The notes under the pieces were generated by a model. It made no database searches. It was not told the origin of the DNA and was given only the letters and a program-made list of their open reading frames with translations. Source: Lithospermum erythrorhizon (lineage: Eukaryota; Streptophyta; Magnoliopsida; Boraginales; Boraginaceae). From it: a DNA stretch of 64,000 nt. A program made the position numbers and the translations under genes. The stretch lies in the NCBI GenBank assembly GCA_019722365.1, contig JADFUC010001925.1, positions 1,488,001 to 1,552,000 of the forward strand, written 5' to 3'. Positions 36,655 through 48,778 of this stretch are shown in pieces. Every line of letters starts with the position of its first letter. Within the stretch, counting starts at the first letter, position 1.

Positions 36655-38220
36655 TGTAGACACTCAATTTTTCATAAAATAATTCAAATTGATTAAGGCA
36701 ATTATTCAAAGCTGGTGTTCAGATTCGAACAACTAAAAGAATGTCGTATTTAGGCGATTATGGTTCTCGATTCATACTACAATTCAAATGTGAGCCACCA
36801 GACTGACGAGGGTTCCCGTCATCAAGCCCGGGAGTTAATCAAAGTCAAAGAATAAGGGTTTTCCCCAATTAGTTTAACCCTAAGCGGTTTGAACTTCGAA
36901 ATAAGTTTAGAAAGCTTGATCTCGCATTAAATGCGGATAAAATTAAGGCTCGAAACACATTTCATTAGTCAGAGCTTCGGCCGAGCAGGGCGTTCACTTG
37001 AGCAGTGGCTCGAAATGAAAATCCTGTAAACCACGGGGTTTAAATAGAGGAACTCCATAGTTTGTGACAGTTAGAAACTCAGAGGCTACCTGAGTTACAT
37101 GTGGTTAATGGTAAATAGGAAGTTGTGTGGTCATAATCAAAGATTACTGAAAAAATCTTTTAAAATCCAGAAAAAATGGGAGCCCTCCCTCCTTCAAGAG
37201 GAATTTTAATTTGCTGGCGCAAGAAAGAAACTTGAGCATCGATGATCCATCCTTTTGCTGTCAAGCAGAAATGGCCGGCCCGTCAGTGGCGTTTGAGGCC
37301 CGAAACCTATAAATACCTTGGTTTGAAATTGACCAAATCATCCCTATGAAACCCACAATCTGAGGCGTTCTTTACTAGTGAAATCTTTGAGGCAAATGAA
37401 GTGAAGCAGCGTGGTGGAATTTGGAAAGGTGGCCGTAATAGGCGCTGAGAATTAAGGATTATTGCGCGAACCTGATAATCCTTCAGGTTTGAAGCAAAAA
37501 TTGACTGAGGCAGCTGATCTCTTAAGGTTAAGTTGTTAAAGCTTGGATGGTACTGATAATTTGGGGTTTGGTTAATCAATCCAAATACCAGAATAAGCTG
37601 GGTGTTCGAGTCATCTCTGGTTAAAGGCGGGGAAGCAATTTAACAAATTGAGATCCATCAAATTAAAACCCAAGGGTTGGAGCGTTCACTTTAAATGCAG
37701 GTAAATAGCAAGCCAATTTCTGAACCCATTTGTGGTAAAGGCAGTGGCGTGGCTTTAAAACTGTTGAGGGTGAAATCTCATTAAGTCCGTCTGATGACAT
37801 TTCTTATTTCGAGATCGGTCATATCGAATCGAGTGTCGTGTCAGTAGGTCCATACAAAGGACAGGCAGTCAGGGCCTGTAGATTGAGGTCCATCTCTGAA
37901 GTGCCAAAATTAAAGACAAAACTGAGGACAATACCATTAATGGAACTTTAATAAGTGTCTGAATGTTTCCAGTGACTATCAAAGATCGAGTTAACTAAAG
38001 TATTTAGCTGGCTTCAAATCGAGATTCAAATCCAAATCAATAGAGTATTCAATTTCAATCAAGCAAGTCGAAGCATCTACATGAAATAAATCAATGAAAT
38101 AAAGGATCATAGTTTGGTCGATGCGTCTTCGATTTGATAAAATATCTCAATTTCACGCTTCTGATGAAATTTTATTTTATACCCCTATCATAAATAATAA
38201 AAATTCTTCTTTGCATTACA
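36655..38220 (+). mobile_element. Solo LTR family copy A
   Basis: Begins TGTAGACACTC and ends GCATTACA. Flanking 5-mers are ATACA and CTACA (four of five match), a plausible aged TSD. A promoter-like CCTATAAATACC lies at about 37306-37317. The distal region shares AATTAAGGATTATTG, TCGATTTGATAAAAT, TTTTATTTTATAC and ATAATAAAAATTCTTCTTT with copy B. No internal retrotransposon genes are present. Transcription orientation is inferred from the TATA and the A-rich end. Confidence 0.6.
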
Positions 38221-38382
38221 CTACAACAATAAACATTATGGATGTATAAAAAATAATAACAGGAAATGAAAATAATAAATATATTTTATTCAATAATCAT
38301 ACATACAAAAAAATTCCACAATCACCAAACTCAACCATAATATTTAACAACAAAATTAAAAACAAGACTTCCATAGTTCCAT

Positions 38383-38556
38383 TCAATGCCTTAGGAGGGC
38401 AAAAGCTGAGCATAGTAGAGATGCTCCAATCATAACACCGGAGGTTGTCAATGAGAAAGCTCTGTGGGAGATGGTTGCTAACATCCTGAGGCTGAGGTAG
38501 ACAGCAGACTACAACGGCTTCTGGGTGAGCTTCTTCACAATGCTTACTTGAGCCAT
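38383..38556 (-). pseudogene. AG-peptide-like small gene with one in-frame TAG
   Basis: On the minus strand an ATG at 38556 opens MAQVSIVKKLTQKPL, then TAG at codon 16, then a clean frame to TGA at 38383 ending TSGVMIGASLLCSAFALLRH. That C-terminal hydrophobic tail resembles the GPI-anchor signal of short arabinogalactan peptides and the neighbouring AGP relic at 32.1 kb. A TATA box (CTATAAATAC, 38675-38684 on minus), a CT/CA-rich leader, and an AATAAA-type signal near 38286 frame it as a real transcription unit. The expected Ala/Pro core is not evident, so family assignment is tentative. Confidence 0.4.
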
Positions 38557-38689
38557 GTTAATTGAATGATTGGAGAAAATAAACTAGACAATTTTGGCTA
38601 AATTTGAAGTACTAGAGGAAGGTGAAGAGTGTTTTATTGATGAAGGAGGGGAGAAATGTTTGTGATGGGGGTAAGTATTTATAGTGGTT

Positions 38690-40639
38690 TGGGGAAGAAT
38701 TTAGTTGTATAAAATATGAAGATGTGGGCCAATTAGAAATAGCTGTTGACAACGGTTCAATTAGGTGTGAAAGTTGGAATCTTAGTTGTGATAATTAGGC
38801 TTGTCGGTTAAGTGTTCTATGATGAATGATCATTAGTATTTTCAGAACTTTCATGTTTATTCGGTTCAATGTTTATAAAGAGATAGGTAAATTCACTATA
38901 AATTCAGAGGTTTAAATCTGCCAGGAATCCATGTAGATTTGCTTTGGGTTTGCAATGATGCTGAGTCATTCTTTTGAAATAAAATTCTACATTATAACTT
39001 CATAAAAGTTTTGGCTTCAATTCTTACATCAATCTATATTTTAAAAGCTAGCTCATCACTAAGGAGTAGTATTATCACTATTATGAAATATGTTATGGCA
39101 ATGTGCACAAACTATGCCGAAGAAATTATTGTGCTCACTTTCCGGCTCCTTTTGCTCTGATTGGTGATAAAATGATAAGCGTATTTGTCTCAATCATTGA
39201 AATGTGCACAAATAAGATCTCGTATCTGCCTTGCACATGGACAAGTATTATTGAAACGACAATAATAATTTGTTCAAATAATTTAGAAACATACTGTATT
39301 ACATCTATATATTTAATTTTTCTTCTTTTAGTCATATCAATCAGTAATAAGTATTCAATATAAAAAATTATATTTATAAGTTCATAAAATATTATTATAT
39401 CGTTATTTTCTTATTGGTAATCGAACGTGGCTTCTTTTTTACTGCAACAAAAGGTTAACATATTTTAATCGGGTATAAGTCTAGTTTGCATTGTTTTGGG
39501 GATTTGTTTTTTATTTATCACAAAACACAAGTTACAAGTCATAAGTCACTTTGATTATGTAGTTCGCGAGAAATATCTTCAAGTCTTTAACCATGTTTTA
39601 CATTTGCCGGTTTGATTGATCTGCAATTTAACAGTCTCGATTTTAATAAGGTCAACTCGATTTACAAACTCTAGTGTATTTGGTATCCAGTTTAGCCACT
39701 GATCCAGGTAATGAATCCATCAAAGAGGAGCTCAGTTGTAACTTGTATGTATGGTTCATTCTCATTTCTCAAGTTCATTAGATATTGGAGACTAGTCCCT
39801 TAACTCTTAAGAGCACAGTACATTGTTGTAATTGGGCTGGATCTCAACCTACTCAAAATTATGCCAATAGCCGCTCTTTAAAGTTTAAACTATGCGACTA
39901 ATTACAATTCAAAAATTAATTTTCAAATTTGATTGATTTTTAGTCAAATGTTCTACTCGATATATATTATACAAAAATTAAATTCAATATTATTATCAAC
40001 ACTGAAAATAAAAATTTTAGGTAATGATAAAATTCAAATTACTCACAATTTTTTCTTAATATGTATCAAATTAAACATATTTATGATTCGATGTTCAATC
40101 TAGTCGATTTTTATGTCTTATACAATTAAATATATTTTTTTTTGAATATATTGGAATAAATCAAATTTATTCATTACATTACGTATCTTGCTACTTGTTT
40201 GAAATCTATTGTAGTCTTATATTACGTGTTGGATGGAAAATCTCATGTCAGCGTAGATAGAGATCTCAAGCACTATCGATTCCTTTTTCTACACGTTTAA
40301 ATGTAGAGACCCGCTTTAAAATATCAGGAGCTGCTGCGTTTATAATAATTCATTCAGGTCTAAAATAATTATTTAGAGATTTTTTTTTATAATAGTTTAG
40401 ATTCTTCACGTTTTTTAATATACGTTTTTCTGATCACGTCATTTCGCTTTTCTTATCACTGGTAATAAATGTTTAAATCTAATAGTGTTCTATTTGAAGG
40501 GAAGGAAATATGTTGTCAGGAATAGAATGAATGACACAAAATACATGTCAAGTCGAATATAATTTCAAAAGAAAATCTATCTATTCAGTTAAACTAATTT
40601 TGATAAATTTTACCTTATGGAAGAAGAAGTTGTAATAAT
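38690..40639. other. Intergenic, no gene seen
   Basis: AT-rich sequence with overlapping ORFs on both strands (39103-39363 plus, 39135-39335 minus) and no domains. Nothing else recognised. Confidence 0.5.
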
Positions 40640-40718
40640 ATAAATATAGCCGCCCCCCCAACCACACAGCAACACCTTAACTTCTGCTTTTTTTCATTTG
40701 ATATCTCCCTTAATTAAG
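40640..40718 (+). promoter_or_regulatory. TATA box and predicted 5' UTR exon of the A20/AN1 gene
   Basis: TATAAATA at 40640-40647 is followed by a C-rich then CA/CT-rich leader. A GT donor follows at 40719 (ATTAAG|GTACAA). A matching acceptor (GCTGACAG) ends at 42515, 16 bp before the coding ATG. A long 5' UTR intron is common in plant SAP genes. The 1.8-kb leader intron is a prediction. Confidence 0.5.
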
Positions 40719-42531
40719 GTACAAATATTATCAATAAATTATACTCTTTATTCTTAGTTCAACTGAATTTTTACCTGTTTTTTTAATTTGATGTTTTCGG
40801 ATATCGAAGTGGCTTTCTACTCAAATTATTATAAAATTTATAAAAGATTTCAGCTCATCTCTAACATTAGAATAAGATATTAAATTTAACTTTTTTGTCA
40901 TTTGAATTATGTTGAAGGTTTGCTTTTTTTATTTAGTTGTAGAAATCTGTGGTTGGCTAGATCACCTAAGTATTATTTGGGTGTTAATATTATCACAGTA
41001 AAAAGATTCTGATTTTTTCTCATAATTTTTTGTTATGAATAGGTGTATTAACTTTATAGATTTTTTTTTTTTTTTTGTGAAACAAAAATGATGTTGAACC
41101 TGGGCAAGAATTGGTTTTGTTTCTGATTTTAGATTATTTGGCATTTGATGGTGTTTTTGTAAGTTAATTTTGATTAATTTTTTGGTGATTTTTATGTGTG
41201 ATGGTTTTAATAGTGTTGATATGAAAGTGAAAAAGTTAAAGTTTGAAGCTTTTTTGGAATCTGATGCAGAGACTTGATATTTTGTTGATTTGGATGATTT
41301 GTTGATAACCCTTTTGAGGAATTAATTAATTATGGCCATAATTAGTTATAAATTTGTCTTTTGGGGTTAAAAGTAATTAACTTTTTTGTGGGATGAGGAA
41401 TACTTTATACCCTTTTGAGTAATCAGTAGTGGAATTCTTATATTATCGGTTGAAGATTAAGAATTAGCTTCTAAACTTTGTTAGTGGTCTTTTAGGCTTT
41501 CAGGGTGTTGTTTGACAATCCTTCTCGTCTGTTTTATCGAAGCTACAGAGCTTCTTGTATTTGTGTTTCTATTCTTTTAGTGTGCAAGTTTTGATGTTTA
41601 GAATGTTGCCTAAATGTAGAAGTTATTGGGGCTATTTTTTGTTTTGTTTGGTGCGATTAGGTGAATTACCTATTCTACTTAGTGGGATAAGGCGTAGTTT
41701 GATTTGGTTTGGTTAGTAGTTACTAGTTAGTACAATTAGTTAAATTACGAGTGTGCTGCATCGACGGTCTTGCCATTATTAAAAGTATGTTTAAGCTGAT
41801 GTTACTTTTTAATGTTTGTCGTATGACGTCTTAGTTGTTCTTTTTCCTCACTTTGGAAGTCTCGTAGGTGTCCATTGACATTATGAAGGTATGACAAGTT
41901 GTGCCACTGATAGATGGTAGTTTATGTTGTATGGTGTTCTCTATTGATTTAAAATGAGTTAATAATATGCATATATTGAAAGAAAAATATTGAAGAGGGC
42001 AAAGGGTAACTGAGAGATCCCATATATGGAGTAGTATTTACTTCATGCGATCAAAATTTGTGATCACTTAACTTTTATTTTGCGCTATCTATGTAGCTGT
42101 GATTTATACAATACATTGCTTGTGGTTTCTGAACTTTAAAATAGTGCAGTGTGTGATTTGACTTGCTTTAGCTCAGGTGTTTCGTTGTTAGTTATCAGAC
42201 GAGAACCGTACATTTATATGTACTTGAATTCATAATAATTTGATGAGAACTGTATAACCTTTTTTTTAATCACCTTCATACCAGAAATTGTCTGCTGGAT
42301 AACTTATGCATCATACTGTTTTCCATTAAGGCCGGAGTGCCGGACTACAAATAAATTTGGCCTAATACACTTATTCCTTTGTTGTTCCATCATGGACATA
42401 TTTCTTGTGCTTTAGAATATTCAGTTAATATGTTTAATATAATAATCATCTTAGCTGTGCCATCGTATTTACCGCTCTTTTAAGATATACACGCTCTTTG
42501 TTTTTATGCTGACAGCAAGGTGTTTGCTGAA

Positions 42532-43050
42532 ATGGAGGCTCCTAAAGAGACAGGCTGCCAAGCTCCTGAAGGGCCCATTCTTTGTGTCAATAACTGTGGC
42601 TTCTTTGGAAGTGCTGCCACCATGAATATGTGTTCTAAGTGCCACAAGGAAATAATATTGAAGCAGGAACATGCAAAATTTGCAGCGACATCTATTGAGA
42701 ACATTGTTAATGGAGGTTCAAGTGGCAATACAAAAGAGCCTGTTGTATTCAAAGCAGTTGAAGTCCAACCTGCTCCAGTGGAGCTGAAGGTAGTTCCTGC
42801 AGAAGCAACCTCTGAATCCTCCACAGGCCAGAGTTGGGAGACAAAGGCAAAAGATGGACCAAGTAGGTGTGCTAGTTGCCGAAAGCGTGTGGGATTAACA
42901 GGCTTCCACTGCAGATGCGGTAATCTCTTCTGTGCAGCTCATAGATACTCTGACAAGCATGATTGCCAATTTGATTATCAAGCTGCTGCTCGCAATGCTA
43001 TTGCGAATGCTAACCCTGTTGTGAAAGCGGAAAAGCTTGGAAAGATATAG
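42532..43050 (+). CDS. A20/AN1 zinc-finger stress-associated protein (SAP)
   Basis: Single-exon 172-aa protein. The N-terminal A20 finger has C18, C22, C34 and C37 within [14 protein letters not shown]...MCSKC. The C-terminal AN1 finger has C113, C116, C127, C129, C134, H137, H143 and C145. Between them lies a Pro/Glu/Ser-rich linker. This two-finger layout defines plant SAPs, ubiquitin-binding or E3-like proteins that modulate abiotic-stress responses, and the length is typical. Start is the ATG at 42532 ([15 protein letters not shown]). An in-frame GTG at 42520 is not needed. No disruption is visible. It sits alone between repeats, with no operon-like context. Confidence 0.93.
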   Translation: MEAPKETGCQAPEGPILCVNNCGFFGSAATMNMCSKCHKEIILKQEHAKFAATSIENIVNGGSSGNTKEPVVFKAVEVQPAPVELKVVPAEATSESSTGQSWETKAKDGPSRCASCRKRVGLTGFHCRCGNLFCAAHRYSDKHDCQFDYQAAARNAIANANPVVKAEKLGKI

Positions 43051-43689
43051 AAGCCATTGAGCAAAGGGGTTTTCATATCAAATTATGAAGCTTGCTATGC
43101 ATGCATCTCTAGTATTAAGTTGCCCACCTATCTTGTTAGGATGTTATATCTTGTGAGTAACCAAGGCTTTTGGCTAAGGTGCTGGTGGTTCGGGGTGCAG
43201 GTGGTTGTGTTGGTCCTTGCAGTTTAATGAACTTTATAGTTGCCAGTTGGGTATGATCAATTTGGTTGCTCTAGTGTGTAAGTTCTTATTTCTGCTCGCT
43301 TGACGGACAACTCTGTGAAATATGGTACTTCTCCATCTTGTTAATCTATTATCTTTTCTTTCATTCGTGAAATTTCGGCTTGATGACTTAATTTTGCATG
43401 AAGTTTTTGTATGTTCTGCTTCTATTCAATGGATTTTCAGGAGGATGAATGTTGTGTAGGATGAAATTGTGGCAATTCATGTGAGGTTGTTTTATGCCAT
43501 CTTGTTTTCTCCATAGGTTGTAATAAGGAAAATATGGGGGATAAAGCTGAGTAACCAGTTGTTTCTTTTATGGTTCCCCATTGTTTTAAGTACAATGTTT
43601 CCAAGTCAATTAAATGATTCGTTCAAATTTATTTCAAGTATCTATTCAACTTTGGTAAACCTAATTATACTCGTTCCCATCTATTTAAA
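43051..43689. other. 3' flank of the SAP gene
   Basis: 3' UTR expected. Nothing else recognised. Confidence 0.5.
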
Positions 43690-44975
43690 TCTTTGAAGGC
43701 ATCATGAAGCTTAATGTGTGGTGGCGGAAAGCAGCGCAAATTTGGTTATAATAGGCACATGAAATTAAGGATTATTGTGCAAGCGTATGTCCGGCGAGTT
43801 TACAAAGCAAAATCGTGAGAATGCGGCGAAAGGTTAAAGGCAACTTTAAATATTAGGATTAGTATATAGCCGCATGATTATTCAAAAACTTGGATGAGCA
43901 CTTTGATAAATTTCGGGTTTGATTAAATCAATTGAGATATAGGAATAAGTAGAAGGCGTTCGATCCCTATAGTTGGATTACAGGCGAGGAAATCTGTTGC
44001 TAAATTGCTGTCTGGTAGTCGATATCGTTAATAAAGATTTGAGCGTTCGCCCATGCGATCGTCGACTTTTCACAACCAATGGCCATTAATCTGGTTGAGT
44101 GAAGCTTGGAAGTGACCTAACTTCAAGCTTAAATCAAGTGAGCCAAATCTCACTAGGAGGTCCCCGAGTAGGGTAAATCTCACTTCAAGTCCCTCGTATC
44201 CTCAAGTTACTGCTGACAATTTGCTAAAATTTGTAGTACAAGCGAAACTGACGTTCTTGACACTTGCTTGCTATCAACTCCCATACGGCTCGAGCTCGGG
44301 TTCTATGCAGAATCAAGTGTCATGTCGAGGCACTAGTCCGTTAAAGACAATGACCTCGACCCAGAATTACGCGCAGGTGAAGCACCAAATCGCCAAAATC
44401 CTTGAGAGGGCATGAAACTGTCAGAGTACAGTCCCTGTGATTATTGCAAAGCAAGTCCCATGGCTGGCAGCTTGCATTAAGTCCATCAAGTGCGAAGTAG
44501 ACCGAAGATGGTCAAAGGCAAAAGATCTGGTAGCCGGTCAACACGGGAATACGGCTGCTAAGGCTCCCGGGTACCGGATCATATCAGTCGGAACCCGGTC
44601 TCAAGTCTATCAAGACCAGGAACATCTATCCATTTCGCTCCGGAGGTTCTATCCGAGATCAAATCAAGCTCAAGCTCAACTCGAGCTCGAAGCTTCTATC
44701 CAAATCGAGTCAAGTCGAGGCTCGAAGCTCAAGCTCGACTCGGCTCAAATCCAAGTCAAGCTCAAAGCTCAAATCCAATCAAATTTGAAGCCAAGTCAAG
44801 AGATCAAATCAAGCTCAAGTCAAGCAAATTCGGACATCTCACGGAGAAATTGACCAGCAGGGATCCATAGTTTTTTCGATTTGATAAAATACCGTACAGC
44901 GAGAAATTTTCCCTACGGCTTGAATTTTTATTTTATACTATCATAAATAATAAAAATTCTTCTTTACATTACACA
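43690..44975 (+). mobile_element. Solo LTR family copy B, 5'-truncated
   Basis: Starts in homology to copy A around 37376 (ATCTTTGAGGCA...ATGAAG). Shares GAAATTAAGGATTATTGTG, the TCGATTTGATAAAATAC block and ATAATAAAAATTCTTCTTTACATTACACA at the end. Contains a degenerate TCAAGC array (44655-44830) also present in copy C. The promoter half seen in copies A, C and D is missing. ORF 44437-44853 is only the translation of this array. Confidence 0.6.
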
Positions 44976-45093
44976 TACATATATAATTTATAAAATAAAA
45001 TTCTCCACTATTACAAATACTTGATATATATACAGAAGTTTGTTATTACAAATAATATCTTATAATTACTAACCTGACCACTTAGGCGGACGA

Positions 45094-46202
45094 TCACAAT
45101 ATAGACTTTGACGATAAACATAACGAGACTTGCAATAAATTTGCAGACTCACATGAAATACATTTAACTTGGAGTTTCAAAGTAAGATCAAGCCCAAATT
45201 CATCCTTTTCTTGGTCATCCTCATCTCTTTGCACAAAACGTTCTTGACGACTTGCTTCCCTCAAGGTGTTGTGTGTTGAAGAACCAGCGCCATACGTTCT
45301 TGAAGTACTACCAAAAACATGCCCCAATGAAGGATCACTAATACCCAACCATGGATTTTGATATTCGAAAATTGGTTCATTCATCTAAATGATGGCATTG
45401 GTTGTTGAGTAAACAAGTATGGATTAGACCACATATTATTGGTGTGGGGAAAATTATAACTAGATGAGGGTCCTCCAATTACCAAAGGCCTCTGAATCAT
45501 CGGTCCTGTCCTAAAACCAATTGGTACATTGAAAGGGGGGTTATAGGGGACGTTACCTTGGTAACTCGCGTACGAGTAATGGTAAGGATGAGGAGTGTTG
45601 AGTGGCGGAATGTTGCAAGGATAATCGAGTAACGGAATGTTGTTGGTAGGAAGGGTGGCAATAGAGTTGTTACGAACCCTTCTACGTGGAAGTCCACGCT
45701 CCATCTTGTGACCATTTTGATGTCCACCAAGAGCTTGCCTAGAACCGAATCCTCTATTGCAATACCTACAAATGAAAAGCCTTCTCCTAGAACAAAATCT
45801 TGAAATTGGTAAGTTATCATTTGATGCTTCGTCGGATGGAATATCCACAGGGATTAGTTTGTTGGATCAATTAGAATCATCATTCAAGCTCTCCGTTTCA
45901 TTGTGGATGGCAAGTTGGAGATCTAGTGAGGAAGTGTTTGAGTTTGCATGTGAAGGATTATTAGAGTCCTCCACTAGGGTTTCATTCATCTTTTGCTCAT
46001 CATTATTAGTCTCCCTTTGCTTTTGGGATAGACCTCCATTTGAGGATTCATTGGATTGGGTATCAAGAGTGGGTTGATTGGGTGGGTTTGGAACAAGATT
46101 TGAGCTCTCAATTTGGTTTTTGTTAGGAAGAATTGATTGTGTTGTGGATGCATTTTCTTGTATTTGTGAAGGTTTAGATCCATCACCATGGTTTTCTTTC
46201 AT
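45094..46202 (-). pseudogene. Single-C2H2 zinc-finger/EAR gene, broken copy 1
   Basis: Minus-strand paralogue of 51199-52170, starting MKENHGDGSKPSQIQE at 46202. It has an N-terminal EAR-like LDLQL and a finger FICRYCNRGFGSRQALGGHQNGH with the plant-specific QALGGH. The C-terminus is DLTLKL. Three lesions are visible: an in-frame TGA just before SNKLIPVDIPSDE (about 45867), a frameshift at the ATGA overlap (45381-45384), and loss of the stop after DLTLKL (TAA to CAA) giving a 26-residue extension. The finger itself is preserved. The intact copy shows what was lost. Confidence 0.8.
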
Positions 46203-48653
46203 TTTCTTGCTTCTCTTTGTAACAAGTTTGAAAGATTTTAAATGAAATGAGTTTGACCAAGGGTTCTATTGCTAATGGAAATTGCGTGATTTAGACTCTT
46301 TAAGTAAGACTTTAGAGCTAAACTCTCTTATTTGAATATAATTTAATGAGTTCTTGAAGATTACTTTATATGTTTGAACTATTTTTAAAAATATAGTTGT
46401 TGGTCTCTAATAGTGTGATATTAAATAACACAAATCTTGTTCCATCCTATAACCTATAAATAAATGTTCAATTGTCAGTCATTAATTAATTAGTTTAAAT
46501 TTATAATATATACTTAATAAAATTCTTCAGAGTTTTATTGATATATTACCTACAGTTTCATATGAAGTGAAAGGATATAATAAGTTATTACTCTACAATA
46601 TTCTCTACATATTATAAAAGGGAAGCCATTTGAAATTACTAACGTTTGAAAAAAAATTAAACTTATATTCTACTACGTTTTCAGGAGCCCATACTGTCAG
46701 CTCAATGATTAAAGAGAATACACACGCAACCATACATCCAAAATAACACGTTACGTTGTTGAGATCGTTAGTTTAATGAATGATAATTTAATCCATACAT
46801 TTTTTAAATCCTTACAAAACCCCAAATCTTCTTTATTTTTATTTATACGCCCAAACAAAGAATCTTATTTAGTTACGCTTTTCTAAGCCTTGATACTTCC
46901 AGCTTTATTTCCTTTATTCTCTATTTTCTTTCAAATGCTTCGCGATGGAGGGTGTTGGGAAAAATATTTTACGCAAATCTTGTCACGAAGAAGAATCTCG
47001 TGAAGCGAGGTTTCTCGAAGCTTGGAGAATCCTGGAAGTGTTTTCTATTGTTGTCCAATTGCACGTGTAAGAAGTGTTAATTAAGCATTTTGATGTGTGT
47101 GGACTAAATTATCCTTCATTAAACTAACGGATCTATTAATAAACATGTTATTTTTGTGAAGTGGTCGGCGTAGATCCAAGCTTGAGTGATGCGTATATGG
47201 TGGATCTAAGCGTGAGAGTATTATAAGTGGATTTTTAAGCGTTAGTGATGTCCTCTGCCATTCGCCTATTATAAAATTGTCTAATTTTAAATTTTGATGG
47301 TTGACTTACAAAATATAAATTAATTAATTCTAAATATGTAGATTGACTTGGATATATAGTTGACTCTTAATTCTTAACTACATTATTATTACTTTCTACT
47401 TTGCTAACCACATTATTTATTATTTTATTTATTATTTTGATATAAGGACAAGTTCAGATTGGAAAATCTTCATGATAGAAAGTACATACGGAATAATATT
47501 TGGTCAAAAACATAATGATGTGTATTAATTAAGGGAGTTAATTATCAAAATGGTTTTCGATAATGACGTCGAGTTGAGCTTTGATTCTTCAATAGTGTCA
47601 TTTTAGTGGTTTTAGTCACATATGAAGTGATACAAGGGTATACTTTGATGCAAATTAGCATTTTGTTAAACTTTAACATTCGCGAGATTAAGCCAAAAGG
47701 GGCGTGCTGGGGTTCAGGAGTGCAACTTTCTTCATTCACAGGAGGCGAATCTGACTTTTATGTGGTAAGATAAATGTTAGTTTGAGGACCAAAGTACAAT
47801 TTTTTTCTTACTTGCGACAGACTGGCGATATGGTGGCGTTATTGAGGAGCCAAGTACAACCCAGTATATATATCGAGGATCATTTCGACAATTAACTCTT
47901 AAATTAAGGTTACACTTTTTTAAAATTTGGTTAAACTTTTTAATATGCTAAGCGGAAAATATGTTTTTAAAAAAAATTAGTCAACTTTTAATGTTTGGTC
48001 CACAACATCTTTTGTAATCAATTCATTGAACTTCTAAAGTTAAAAATATAGATATGAAAATTAAATGATAAACACTTTATCATTAAAAAGGTCCAGTTTT
48101 ACATGTGTTAACCAAATAATAAATCTTGCCAAATGGTTAATTTCAAAACTGATTAATATATCCGCAACCTTAAACTAATTAAAAAAATATAATAATCAAG
48201 CTCTGATAAAAGGGCCCTAATAAGTAGTTGAAACAGTTGTTTGGATTATTTTAATTAATAATTAATTCATATTTTTGAGTAATTAATTCATATTTTAATA
48301 AATTTTTGTGTTTGGTTAAATATTGATTTGGATTTTCATATGTTGGAGTTTATTTATGAACTGGTTATATTTTAATTGATTTTTAAAAATAATCATAATA
48401 AAAAAAGTAATTCAAAATAAACTAAGTTTAATAAGTATGAAGATTGCATATGTACAATCTGATCCTCATATCTTATTAAAGCGAATGTTTTTTTAGTCTC
48501 ATTGGAATATATTGTTCTATAATACAAATCAAACATTATTTGTTCCCCTTTAAGTAAGTCACATATTGCTATAACTTTCATATAATAAAAAGGATTCATG
48601 TGTTTTAAATTTTGATGGTTATTGGCTTTTTAAAATTTGAACACTTTAGTTTT

Positions 48654-48699
<46 letters not shown>

Positions 48700-48773
48700 T
48701 TACTATATATATATATTTAGGTGAAACTATATCGAATGTTATTATTTAGCCATAATTCCAAGCAAAAATTTTA
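46203..48773. repeat. Segmental duplication copy 1, upstream part
   Basis: Sequence upstream of the broken zinc-finger gene aligns piecewise with 52261-53880 and then 55760-55930. Shared landmarks include GTTTGAACTATT, TTGTTCCATC, ATTAGTCAAC, AATTCATTGAA, ACTGATTAATATAT, AGCTCTGATAAA and TTTTAAATTTTGATGGTT. No gene seen. Confidence 0.75.
48655..48715. repeat. (TA)n microsatellite
   Basis: About 18 TA units followed by a second shorter TA run, at the distal end of duplication copy 1. Confidence 0.95.
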
Positions 48774-48778
48774 GATCC

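Noticed and set aside
42520..42531. Upstream GTG start for the SAP gene
   Set aside because: The ATG at 42532 gives the usual SAP N-terminus, and the GTG lies only four codons beyond the predicted splice acceptor.
44437..44853. 138-codon plus-strand ORF rich in Gln/Ser/Lys
   Set aside because: It is the translation of a degenerate TCAAGC array inside solo LTR copy B and is not conserved in the other LTR copies.
45757..46077. 106-codon plus-strand ORF opposite the zinc-finger pseudogene
   Set aside because: Antisense shadow of the minus-strand coding sequence; the equivalent antisense frame in copy 2 is different.
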